Below are positions 1 through 6,628 of a stretch of 17,551 bases of DNA, one piece after another. Location of the stretch: the NCBI GenBank assembly GCA_964388305.1, contig CAYMAA010000025.1:1-17551 (forward strand), in the 5' to 3' direction. A model generated the notes under the pieces. The model ran no database searches and was not told the DNA's origin. It was given only the letters and a program-made list of their open reading frames with translations. Numbering within the stretch: position 1 is the first letter of the stretch; the number at the start of each line of letters is the position of its first letter. Source of the stretch: JAJQCI01 sp964388305. Its GTDB lineage: Bacteria > Bacillota > Clostridia > Lachnospirales > CAG-274. The translations under genes and the position numbers were made by a program.

Positions 1-339
1 ATAAGGGTTGATACACCTGTTGACAGATGTTATAAGACGCTTGCTTACAACCTTTTCGCCGTTTTCACGTCCTCTTGCGATAAGTGTATATAAGCCTTCC
101 TGCTCATTTAAAATATTTCTGAGAAAATCTCCCCCGGGAATAGGCTGAATAAGTGTTATACCCCCGTTAAATTTGCCTGCTTCATTTAATGAATCAAACA
201 TATAATCTACAAAAGCGCGAAGAAAGTTGCCCTCGCCAAACTGAATTACTTTTTCGGGCAAAACCTTTTTGTTGCCAATTACTAAAGAATTTTCAAATTT
301 AAAGCCGTTGGTTAAAAGGCTTCTGTTAAGTTTTTCCAT
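1..339 (-). CDS. uxaB: Tagaturonate reductase (altronate oxidoreductase), N-terminal part
   Basis: The first 113 codons of a gene running off the left edge. The product resembles UxaB of the mannitol dehydrogenase family, which reduces D-tagaturonate to D-altronate with NADH in the cytoplasm, a step of galacturonate breakdown. The start of the nucleotide-binding domain is visible: the segment VIQFGEGNFLRAFVDYM (about residues 27-43) matches the family signature. It is followed by a region ending in QEGLYTLIARG, and then by a conserved stretch containing RLITSVNR. The start is the ATG whose complement is at 337-339, with GGAGGG six bases upstream (346-351). A promoter lies at 416-444. The gene fits the pectin theme of the window because it would consume the galacturonate released by the GH28 and esterase genes further right. 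A closely related mannonate or mannitol oxidoreductase cannot be fully excluded because three quarters of the protein is missing. Confidence 0.88.
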   Translation of the reverse strand, partial: MEKLNRSLLTNGFKFENSLVIGNKKVLPEKVIQFGEGNFLRAFVDYMFDSLNEAGKFNGGITLIQPIPGGDFLRNILNEQEGLYTLIARGRENGEKVVSKRLITSVNRCINPY

Positions 340-415
340 TTTAAACCCTCCATTACTTAATTACTGATAATTTTCAGACTTATTAGGATAGAAAATACCT
401 CATAATCTTGTTTAT

Positions 416-444
416 ATTATACAACTAATTTAATATTAAATCAA
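416..444 (-). promoter_or_regulatory. Sigma-A-type promoter for uxaB
   Basis: Read on the minus strand: TTGATT (439-444), a 17-base spacer, and a perfect TATAAT (416-421). This predicts a start near 409 and a leader of about 70 bases before the uxaB ATG. No clear GC-rich terminator separates it from the upstream gene, so read-through is possible as well. Confidence 0.7.
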
Positions 445-470
445 TTACTTTTTGATAAAAAAACCAAAAA

Positions 471-1100
471 TCAGTAATCATAGTCATAGCAATTCTCATA
501 ATTGTCAAAATCGTCAAATTTTTCATAGCCTCGTTTAATATTTTTTATAATAGGCTTTAGCATTAAGTTGCAATATTCCAAATCAAAATCCCTGTAATCC
601 CAATCTTCTTCATTATTGATACAGGCATTAAATACCTTGGGTATTTCACCTGTGCTGTTTGTTTTTTCAATAATTTGCATTATCTCGTATATTGAGGCAT
701 CTTCAATAAGTCCCTTGCCTTTTCCGCCGGTTACATAAGGATAGCGCTTTCCCGAGCCTTTTTTCATTTCCGTTACGGAAATCAATTCAACGGAAAACTC
801 CCATGATGCGCCGTAATCATACTCCATAGTTAATGTATCGCCAAGGGAAAGCTTTAAGGAAGAGAGCTTTGTTTTAACAGGATTAATAACGGGCATATAG
901 TCTAAATCCTCTTCAAACTCTATTTCATAACGCTTGCCATTGAAATTTATATTGAACAAATGACTCCCCGTGGCTTCAAATGCCGCAAGTATGGTGTAAC
1001 CCAGCTTTGCAACACTTGAAGCGGATGTAATTTCAATATCCCTCCAAATAAAATCCTCAAGATCGGTCAGCTTAACCTTAAATTTATATACGTCAGCCAT
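471..1100 (-). CDS. pRiA4b ORF-3-like family protein
   Basis: A 209-residue protein of the plasmid pRiA4b ORF-3-like family (Pfam PF07929). The family has no firmly established biochemical role and is usually found as a stand-alone cytoplasmic protein. Family hallmarks are visible: an opening YKFKVKL strand, then IWRDIEI (about residues 18-24), a segment GSHLFNINFNGKRYEI, and a central MEYDYGASWEFSVELISV. These are the usual YxFxVxL, iWRxIxI, SHLfxF and YDfGdsWxh blocks. The C-terminus is strongly acidic and rich in Tyr and Asp. The ATG at 1100 is preferred over an in-frame ATG at 1157, because only the former has a good ribosome site (GGAGGTG at 1106-1112) and because family similarity begins here. 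No signal peptide or membrane segment is seen. The gene is monocistronic or read into uxaB, from which it is 131 bases away. Confidence 0.85.
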   Translation of the reverse strand: MADVYKFKVKLTDLEDFIWRDIEITSASSVAKLGYTILAAFEATGSHLFNINFNGKRYEIEFEEDLDYMPVINPVKTKLSSLKLSLGDTLTMEYDYGASWEFSVELISVTEMKKGSGKRYPYVTGGKGKGLIEDASIYEIMQIIEKTNSTGEIPKVFNACINNEEDWDYRDFDLEYCNLMLKPIIKNIKRGYEKFDDFDNYENCYDYDY

Positions 1101-1131
1101 TTTAACACCTCCGCAGTGAATAATTATTTTT

Positions 1132-1160
1132 GTATTACCTTGCTTTAATAAAGGCAATAC
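1132..1160 (-). repeat. Inverted repeat (10-bp arms) in the leader of the pRiA4b-like gene
   Basis: GTATTACCTT at 1132-1141 pairs with AAGGCAATAC at 1151-1160. This gives ten continuous pairs including one G-U wobble in the transcript, around a nine-base loop. It lies between the promoter (1191-1219) and the ribosome site (1106-1112) of the minus-strand gene, so it could form an RNA hairpin or be a protein-binding palindrome. It is not followed by a T-run and so is not a classical terminator. Confidence 0.5.
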
Positions 1161-1190
1161 GTTTTTCTCTTGTTAATTATGCTTGTTACT

Positions 1191-1219
1191 ATTTTATCAT
1201 AGCCTCTGCCCGTATTCAA
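1191..1219 (-). promoter_or_regulatory. Sigma-A-type promoter for the pRiA4b-like gene
   Basis: On the minus strand: TTGAAT (1214-1219), a 17-base spacer, then TAAAAT (1191-1196). The predicted start is near 1184, giving a leader of roughly 85 bases that contains the inverted repeat at 1132-1160. Confidence 0.6.
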
Positions 1220-1288
1220 GAGTATTAGTACAATTTGCAGTTATATAATGCAATTAAAAATTATAAAGAATTATTAATCGGTGTTTCT

Positions 1289-1318
1289 TTAACAAAATAT
1301 GCCGCATTAAAGTATAAT
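1289..1318 (+). promoter_or_regulatory. Candidate promoter for the SpoIID-like gene
   Basis: TTAACA (1289-1294), an 18-base spacer and a perfect TATAAT (1313-1318), placed about 30 bases before the TTG start. The elements fit sigma-A. No convincing sporulation-sigma consensus was found here. Confidence 0.5.
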
Positions 1319-1348
1319 GGAGTATAAAATATTTTGGAGGCTGTGATT

Positions 1349-2587
1349 TTGGATATAAAGGCATTTCAAAATGAAATTGAAAACACGGCGATTGGGGGAC
1401 TTAGAGTTGAGGTATATGAAGAAACGGCAGGCTTGCCCGTAGAGGGTGCAGCGGTTGAGGTTATTGGAGAGATGGGAGAAAGATTTTCTCTTATAACGGA
1501 TTCATCGGGGCAGACGGAGGTTGTTTTTTTGGCGGCGCCGCCTGCATACCTTTCCGAAGAGCCTGCAGATGAAAGGCCCTATTCCCTGGCGCAGGTCAGA
1601 GCTTCAAAGGAGGGGCTTGGGGGAGAGGTTGCCGGAGGAGTGCAGATTTTGGCAGACAGCACAGCAATTTTAAGGGTATTTTTAAACAGCGGCGGAGGAG
1701 TTTTGCAGGTAGACATTACACCCTCTCAGCTATACGAGCCGAGGGAGGAAAGAATTTTTGAAGAAGAGGTTAAACCCCTAAACAGAGAAACGGGTTTTGC
1801 GGTTTTGGACAGGGTGGTTATTCCCGAATATATTATTGTTCATGACGGGTCGGTTAATGACAACAGCGCCCCAAACTATACTGTGCCTTACAAGGACTAT
1901 ATTAAAAACGTTGCCTCCAGTGAGATTTATGCCACATGGGAGTTAGAGGCAATAAGGGCAAACATTTTGGCAATAAATTCCTTTACTTTAAACAGGGTAT
2001 TTACGGAGTGGTACAGAAACAAGGGTAAAAGCTTTACAATAACCTCATCTACGGCTACTGACCATTATTTTGTATACGGCAGAAATATTTATGAGGAAAT
2101 ATCCGTTATTGTTGACGAGCTTTTTACCACCTATATTTTAAGAGAGGGCAACAGACAGCCTTTGCTTGCCCAGTACTGTGACGGACGTAACGTGAGCTGC
2201 CCGGGCTGGATGACCCAGTGGGGTTCGCAATATTTGGCGCAGCAGGGGTACAGAGCCATTGATATATTAAGATATTATTACGGTGATGATGTTTATTTAA
2301 CATCGGCGGAAAAGGTGAGGGGAGTGCCTTACTCCTACCCGGGAGAGAGCATAAGACGGGGGGATACAGGGTCTGCCGTGGAAACAATACAAAAGCAGCT
2401 TAACGTAATTGGCAGAACCTACTCTGCCATTGGCAGCTTAACTGCCGATGGTGTGTTTGGTGCGGCAACGGAAAATGCCGTAAAGACATTTCAAAGAATA
2501 TTCGGCTTAACGGCGGACGGCATTGTGGGTTTTGCCACATGGTATCAAATTTCTCAAATATTTGTGGCTGTGGAAAAACTGGCATAG
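1349..2587 (+). CDS. SpoIID/LytB-like protein with C-terminal peptidoglycan-binding domain
   Basis: A protein of 412 residues with three parts. Residues about 17-115 look like a small beta-sandwich of the carboxypeptidase-regulatory or transthyretin type (GLRVEVYEE, then GLPVEGAAVEV). Residues about 155-330 are SpoIID-like: the segment KNVASSEIYATW carries Glu192, at the position of the catalytic Glu of SpoIID lytic transglycosylases, followed by AIRANILAINSFTLNR and later SCPGWMTQWGSQ. Residues about 335-405 form a peptidoglycan-binding type 1 domain (RRGDTGSAVETIQKQLN, then DGVFGAATENAVKTFQ). No signal peptide or membrane helix is present, which is odd for a wall enzyme; similar proteins occur in other Clostridia. 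The start is TTG at 1349, because GGAGG at 1336-1340 is eight bases away; the upstream in-frame TTG (1334) and GTG (1343) are too close to or overlap that site. Substrate and secretion route are inferred, not seen. Confidence 0.8.
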   Translation: MDIKAFQNEIENTAIGGLRVEVYEETAGLPVEGAAVEVIGEMGERFSLITDSSGQTEVVFLAAPPAYLSEEPADERPYSLAQVRASKEGLGGEVAGGVQILADSTAILRVFLNSGGGVLQVDITPSQLYEPREERIFEEEVKPLNRETGFAVLDRVVIPEYIIVHDGSVNDNSAPNYTVPYKDYIKNVASSEIYATWELEAIRANILAINSFTLNRVFTEWYRNKGKSFTITSSTATDHYFVYGRNIYEEISVIVDELFTTYILREGNRQPLLAQYCDGRNVSCPGWMTQWGSQYLAQQGYRAIDILRYYYGDDVYLTSAEKVRGVPYSYPGESIRRGDTGSAVETIQKQLNVIGRTYSAIGSLTADGVFGAATENAVKTFQRIFGLTADGIVGFATWYQISQIFVAVEKLA

Positions 2588-2596
2588 GCGGTTTAA

Positions 2597-2640
2597 CGGA
2601 AAAGAAAAGCTGCGGTTTGGAAAAAGCTTCCGCCGCAGCT
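2597..2640 (-). terminator. Intrinsic terminator of the esterase gene (shared convergent site)
   Basis: AGCTGCGG (2608-2615) and CCGCAGCT (2633-2640) form an eight-pair GC-rich stem, with an inner GGAA/TTCC helix. Read on the minus strand it starts 14 bases after the esterase stop and is followed by a pyrimidine run (TTTTCTTTTCC), as expected of an intrinsic terminator. On the plus strand the hairpin follows the SpoIID-like gene but lacks a clear T-run. Confidence 0.75.
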
Positions 2641-2654
2641 GATATTATAAAAAA

Positions 2655-4661
2655 TTATTTTGAGGTTTCCTCGGGGTTAAAGTCGCAAACTATGTTAAGC
2701 GAGCCTGTGGAATAGCTGTTGGAATCGTAGGAAACGCCATTATATTCCAAGGAGTTTATATCAAGCTTTATATCCGTATCGCCGCCGCCTGCTACCTTGA
2801 ATGTATAGGTTAAAAGCTCCCCGTCCTCAAGCTCCCTGCCTGCCTCGGCAGATGCTGTTGTATTTATTATGCCTGTTTCCTTTTCCGCATTTGTGGGGGT
2901 TGGCGCAACAAGCTCCAAAATATCCTTATCGTAGCTTAACGTGTAGCCTATACTGCTTATTCCCTTATTGTTAGCAACCTTAACGGCAACATCAAATGTT
3001 TCTCCCAGCTTATCGTGAAGGGTGGTTTCCGTATCTAAAAATATTGAAAAACCGTCTGCAGAATTGCTTTCCGTATTATCCTTAAAGGGTTCAAGACGAG
3101 GGTCTGTATATTCTTTAAGATAAGAAGAAAGACTTGAAAGTGTATTTGATGTGTTTGCGTTGTAAACAGGGGCATAATCGGTACCGCTTAAAGGCTCCGT
3201 ACTGCCTTTAAGCGCCTGAGCCATAAAGTAAGCAACCGTTTTTGCTCCGTAATAGTTTAAATGTGTATTGTCTATACGGTAGTTTTCATCAAGAGTGTCG
3301 TCATCATTAAAGTATTTTTTTGTTGTCATATAGGCATCGGAAAATTGCGCGTGATAAATGCCGTAGCCGTCCTTGCCGTTTGCAGAGCCTTTGCCCAATG
3401 TTATATATTCGTTATAGGTCATTTGGGTGTTATCTATGCAGGGCAGATTAAGGTTTTTGGCAAGATCCCTTATTGTTTGGGAGTAATTGCCGAAGCCTTT
3501 GGCGGTTAAGTCGTGAACATCACTGCCTGTAACATCATCGGAGTTACGGCTTCTTCTTATAATCGGGGTTGCGAGAATTACATTTACCCCTGCCGCCTGT
3601 GCCGGCTGTATGTAGTTTACATAAAGGGAGTTGGCAAACTGACCCTCTGTGTTTATGCCCTCGGCGCCCATGGAGGCATTTGTAAAACGAGCCTCATCGG
3701 AGTCTTTTTCATCGTTATGCCCGAAAGCGATTATTAAATAATCTCCCGACTTCCAGCTTGAAGTTAATGAGCTGTAGTGAGGATTTTTTAAAAAGCTCTT
3801 GGAGCTTATACCGGATACGGCATAGTTTACCAAATTAATTTTTTCCGAGTCGAAATAGTTATTGAATGCCATACCAAAGCCGTTACGCATAATAAGGTAG
3901 TTGCCGCCGTTTTTATAATAGTCCGACGAGGTATACGGAGAACCTGTGGAGTCCCCGATAAGGTAAAGGGTTGGCTTTGTGTTATCGGCGGTGTCCGTTT
4001 TCGGTTCTCCCTCATAAACGGAAACGGAGCTTACATAAATAACCTTGTTTACATCGGATTTATTTGTTGAAAAAACAACTTCACTTACGTCCGAGGCTGA
4101 AAAGCTTGAGGTAACGGACTTTCCGTCCGCCGTAAACTTAACGGTATGGGTGTTAAAATTAAATGTAAAGCTTACGCTGTGTATGGCTGTGGTGGTAAAG
4201 AAGTCCGCACCATCGGGCACAAGGCAATTAAAATTATTGCCGTCCGTTACAAGGCTTAATTTTCCGCTGTTTATGCGGCATTTGGCGGCTTCAGAGCCGT
4301 CTTTTGAAAGCACGGAAACAATATTTAACCCCTGTTCAAAGGTTGATGACGCCACACTTGCTTCCGCTGTTACAACTCCCTGTGAAACGGGTGTGAAAGG
4401 CACATGAAGGGTTGTGCTGCTTAGGGCGGTTGTATCTGTAAGAGCGGCGCAAACAGAGCCGTAATAGGACGCATATTTTGCGTAGGACTGTTCATTTTCC
4501 GACGTGTAATATGCCGTACCTGAGTTTTTCGGAAGAAGTTCTCCCACCGAGCCTGTTGAAAAGCTTACGCTTACGGGAGTAAAGGCTTCCGCTGAAAATG
4601 TTATGTTAAATGTTGAAAATATCATAATAATACCTATTAATAATGCTGTAATTTTTTTCAT
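2655..4661 (-). CDS. Secreted CE12-type SGNH esterase with cohesin-like C-terminal domain
   Basis: A secreted protein of 668 residues. The N-terminus (MKKITALLIGIIMIFSTFNI, then a cut near SAEA) is a signal peptide. Residues about 30-215 form a beta-rich, LamG-like module. Residues about 228-500 are an SGNH hydrolase resembling rhamnogalacturonan acetylesterases of CE12: GDST with nucleophile Ser238, NYAVSGISSKSF as block II, GHND at 314-317, and catalytic pair Asp464/His467 in DNTHLNYYGA. It would remove acetyl groups from pectin outside the cell. Residues about 535-660 resemble a cohesin (GETFDVAVKVAN followed by GISSIGYTLSYDKDILEL). No dockerin, S-layer domain, sortase signal or membrane anchor is seen. 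The ATG at 4661 follows mscL by 14 bases, and its ribosome site (AAGGCGGC) touches the mscL stop, so the two are probably co-transcribed. Acetyl specificity is inferred from family. Confidence 0.85.
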   Translation of the reverse strand: MKKITALLIGIIMIFSTFNITFSAEAFTPVSVSFSTGSVGELLPKNSGTAYYTSENEQSYAKYASYYGSVCAALTDTTALSSTTLHVPFTPVSQGVVTAEASVASSTFEQGLNIVSVLSKDGSEAAKCRINSGKLSLVTDGNNFNCLVPDGADFFTTTAIHSVSFTFNFNTHTVKFTADGKSVTSSFSASDVSEVVFSTNKSDVNKVIYVSSVSVYEGEPKTDTADNTKPTLYLIGDSTGSPYTSSDYYKNGGNYLIMRNGFGMAFNNYFDSEKINLVNYAVSGISSKSFLKNPHYSSLTSSWKSGDYLIIAFGHNDEKDSDEARFTNASMGAEGINTEGQFANSLYVNYIQPAQAAGVNVILATPIIRRSRNSDDVTGSDVHDLTAKGFGNYSQTIRDLAKNLNLPCIDNTQMTYNEYITLGKGSANGKDGYGIYHAQFSDAYMTTKKYFNDDDTLDENYRIDNTHLNYYGAKTVAYFMAQALKGSTEPLSGTDYAPVYNANTSNTLSSLSSYLKEYTDPRLEPFKDNTESNSADGFSIFLDTETTLHDKLGETFDVAVKVANNKGISSIGYTLSYDKDILELVAPTPTNAEKETGIINTTASAEAGRELEDGELLTYTFKVAGGGDTDIKLDINSLEYNGVSYDSNSYSTGSLNIVCDFNPEETSK

Positions 4662-4675
4662 TCATTTGCCGCCTT

Positions 4676-5077
4676 TCAAACATTAGAGCCGCAGTGGGCG
4701 CATTTTGTTGCTTCAATATGTATTTCCGATTTGCAGTAAGGGCAAACCTTTGTTGTAACGGCAGGTGTTTCCTCCTTTTTTTTAGACATATTGATTGCTT
4801 TAACAATAAGGAAGAGAACAAATGCGGTAATAACAAAATTAATAACAGCGCCTAAAAGAGTGCCTACATCAAATATCCAAATTTTGCCTGCCGCCTCCGC
4901 AATATCCGCACCGCCTGTTAAAATACCTATTATGAAATTAATAAGCGGTGTCAGAATACAGTCCACTATATTAGTTATTATGGCATTAAAAGCAGCGCCT
5001 ATAATAATACCTACGGACATATCCACCATATTGCCCTTTACGGCAAATTCCTTAAATTCTTTCAAAAAATTTTTCAT
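4676..5077 (-). CDS. mscL: Large-conductance mechanosensitive channel with C-terminal zinc ribbon
   Basis: A 133-residue membrane channel that opens under membrane tension and releases solutes during osmotic down-shock. The N-terminus (FLKEFKEFAVKGNMVDMSVG) is the MscL signature. The first membrane helix covers about residues 17-43, with the pore-lining GIIIGAAFNAIITNIV. The second covers about 70-95 (GTLLGAVINFVITAFVLFLIV). After a short charged linker the protein ends in a zinc ribbon with Cys112, Cys115, Cys126 and Cys129 (CPYC and CAHC), replacing the usual helical bundle. This tail recurs in MscL of many Clostridia; its purpose is unclear. The ribosome site is GGAGGT about ten bases upstream, and a consensus promoter sits at 5122-5150. 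The downstream esterase gene follows after only 14 bases. Confidence 0.95.
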   Translation of the reverse strand: MKNFLKEFKEFAVKGNMVDMSVGIIIGAAFNAIITNIVDCILTPLINFIIGILTGGADIAEAAGKIWIFDVGTLLGAVINFVITAFVLFLIVKAINMSKKKEETPAVTTKVCPYCKSEIHIEATKCAHCGSNV

Positions 5078-5121
5078 TTTGTTTAATACCTCCGTTTAAT
5101 ATTCTTTTAACCATATAGCTT

Positions 5122-5150
5122 ATTATACCAAATATTTTGTGCATATTCAA
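5122..5150 (-). promoter_or_regulatory. Sigma-A-type promoter for mscL and the esterase
   Basis: On the minus strand: TTGAAT (5145-5150), a 17-base spacer and a perfect TATAAT (5122-5127), about 45 bases before the mscL ATG. No separate promoter was noticed directly in front of the esterase, which supports a two-gene transcript. A short inverted repeat (TTTGCA at 5166-5171, TGCAAA at 5178-5183) lies just upstream of the -35 box. Confidence 0.75.
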
Positions 5151-5196
5151 GGGAAAATACATTTATTTGCATATTTTTGCAAAAATTAAAGAGATG

Positions 5197-5224
5197 TAAT
5201 ATTTTTTGGGCAGGGGAATATAAT
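5197..5224 (+). promoter_or_regulatory. Possible sigma-E-type sporulation promoter for the CotS-like gene
   Basis: TAATATT (5197-5203) matches the sigma-E -35 pattern KMATATT. AATATAAT (5217-5224) matches the -10 pattern CATACAHT at six of eight positions, with a 13-base gap. No good sigma-A promoter was found. The region is AT-rich, so a chance match is possible; the call rests partly on the spore-coat nature of the downstream gene. Confidence 0.25.
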
Positions 5225-5271
5225 TTTATAAACAGGCTTGGGGTCTGAAAAAATTTTTGGGAGGAGTTATT

Positions 5272-6246
5272 ATGGATTTACTTGATGAAAGGGTTTTGGA
5301 GGAGTTTGGAATAACCGCAAAATATATTAAAAAAATTAAATATATTTATAATGTAAAAACAGACAGGGGCAGCTTTATTATTAAAAAAACAGATGCGGAC
5401 AGTGACAAGATACGTTTTGTAAATGATGTTAAAAACCGCATAAGCAGAAAGGGCTGCAGAATGTTTGACGAGTTTTTAACGGCGGAAAACGGCGAGCCTT
5501 TTGCGGAGGTGGACGGTGAGAGGTACATAATGACCGGAGCGGTAAGGCAGGCGCCTGAGGCGGACTATGGCAGCACAGGCGACGTGGCAAATATTGTAAG
5601 AGGCTTTGGGCGGTTTCACAGAGCGGCTGTTTTTGGGAGCGAAAAGGAGCTTGAGGGTTATTACGGAAGAGATATGGGAGAGTATTTTAACAATTTGTTC
5701 GGAAAATTAAAAAGGGTAAGACGGGCGGTTTACAGAAAACGGCGGCTTGACGATACAGACTATACATTTTTAAGAAGCTTTGAGTATTATTATGATATGT
5801 GCGTTAAGGCGCTTGCGGGAATGGAAAAAAGCGGATACAGAGCCTGTGAAGCAAAAGCAAGGCAGGGAGGGCAGATTATTATAAATAATGCGGATGAAGA
5901 AAATATGTTCTTATACCCCGACGGGGTTTTTATGACGGATATGATGCGTATGGGGGTTGGGGCAAGGCTTGAGGATTTAAGGCAGGTTATACTGAGATAT
6001 ATGAAGAAAAACAGTGAGCTGAAGCTCAGAGTTGAGGATATTATTAAAATTTACAGAGAGGTAAACACCTTTTCCGATGAAGAAATTGCTTTGCTCAGAT
6101 ATATGCTTCTGTTTCCCGAAAGATACATTAAAACCTACAGCGACTATTACGGAAAGGGTTATGTTTTTACTCCCGTAAATGTAAAGGAGGCGGTAAGAAA
6201 GCTTGAGGGTGACAGGGAAAGAAATTTTGCGTATATTATGAGATGA
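5272..6246 (+). CDS. CotS-like spore coat protein (kinase-fold, possibly inactive)
   Basis: A 324-residue cytoplasmic protein resembling the CotS/CotI family, which has an aminoglycoside-phosphotransferase or kinase-like fold and is made during spore coat formation. Family features are: an N-terminal lobe with KIKYIYNVKTDRGSFIIKK (possible ATP lysine near residues 37-38), a middle segment LFGKLKRVRRAVYRKRRLDDTDYTFL, and a C-terminal PERYIKTYSDYYG. The usual catalytic-loop motif HGDxxxHN is not recognisable: the matching region reads INNADEENMFL, and the following metal-binding Asp region reads FMTDMMRM. The protein may therefore be a pseudokinase. The ATG at 5272 is chosen because GGGAGGA lies about six bases before it; an earlier in-frame TTG at 5257 has no such site. 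The gene stands alone and converges on azlD. Coat location is inferred from family. Confidence 0.7.
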   Translation: MDLLDERVLEEFGITAKYIKKIKYIYNVKTDRGSFIIKKTDADSDKIRFVNDVKNRISRKGCRMFDEFLTAENGEPFAEVDGERYIMTGAVRQAPEADYGSTGDVANIVRGFGRFHRAAVFGSEKELEGYYGRDMGEYFNNLFGKLKRVRRAVYRKRRLDDTDYTFLRSFEYYYDMCVKALAGMEKSGYRACEAKARQGGQIIINNADEENMFLYPDGVFMTDMMRMGVGARLEDLRQVILRYMKKNSELKLRVEDIIKIYREVNTFSDEEIALLRYMLLFPERYIKTYSDYYGKGYVFTPVNVKEAVRKLEGDRERNFAYIMR

Positions 6247-6315
6247 TTTTTGAAAATACGGCTATGCGGAACGGCGCTGCGGTTTATTGCAAAGCGTTTG
6301 GGCGGTATGGGCGTG

Positions 6316-6627
6316 TTATAGCAGAAGTATTATTACCTCCGATAAAATTACTATGGCAGAGCAGGAAAGTGCAACGCAAAAAAGGTTAAACCCCGCATAA
6401 GCGGCGGCTATGCCGGCAATAAGAGCAAGCAAGCCGGAAACAGGATTGGATGTGACGCTGAGAATAGAGGGAAACGTCATAACGGAAAGGGTTACATAAG
6501 GTACATAGTAAAGAAAGGAACGTATAAATTTGTTTTGTATTTTTCTTCTTATAACGGTTAAAGGCAGTACCCTTGCGGCGTATGTTACGCCTGCCATTAT
6601 AAATATGTATATATACGGGTTTTTCAT
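6316..6627 (-). CDS. azlD: AzlD-type branched-chain amino acid export subunit
   Basis: A 103-residue hydrophobic protein with about four membrane helices, of the AzlD family. AzlD is the small partner of AzlC in an exporter linked to branched-chain amino acids and their analogues. A conserved early segment (AGVTYAARVLPLTVI) and a run ending in AIVILSEVIILLL are visible. Two in-frame ATGs exist, at 6636 and 6627. The one at 6627 is preferred because GGAGG (6637-6641) lies nine bases before it but would abut the earlier one. With this start the gene begins one base beyond the azlC stop, giving tight translational coupling. No clear terminator was seen between its stop and the converging CotS-like gene. 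Confidence 0.9.
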   Translation of the reverse strand: MKNPYIYIFIMAGVTYAARVLPLTVIRRKIQNKFIRSFLYYVPYVTLSVMTFPSILSVTSNPVSGLLALIAGIAAAYAGFNLFCVALSCSAIVILSEVIILLL

Positions 6628-6628
6628 T

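Noticed and set aside
446..470. Weak A/T-only hairpin with a T-run after the pRiA4b-like gene
   Set aside because: The stem is almost entirely A-T and short, so it is unlikely to terminate transcription.
4045..4407. Plus-strand open frame of 120 residues opposite the CE12 esterase
   Set aside because: Antisense to a secreted protein with clear domain motifs; no ribosome site and no recognisable family.
4606..4836. Minus-strand open frame across the mscL/esterase junction
   Set aside because: It overlaps two well-supported genes in another frame and has no coding features of its own.
6247..6315. Possible terminator hairpins between the CotS-like gene and azlD
   Set aside because: Only short imperfect GC-containing stems without T-runs were found on either strand.
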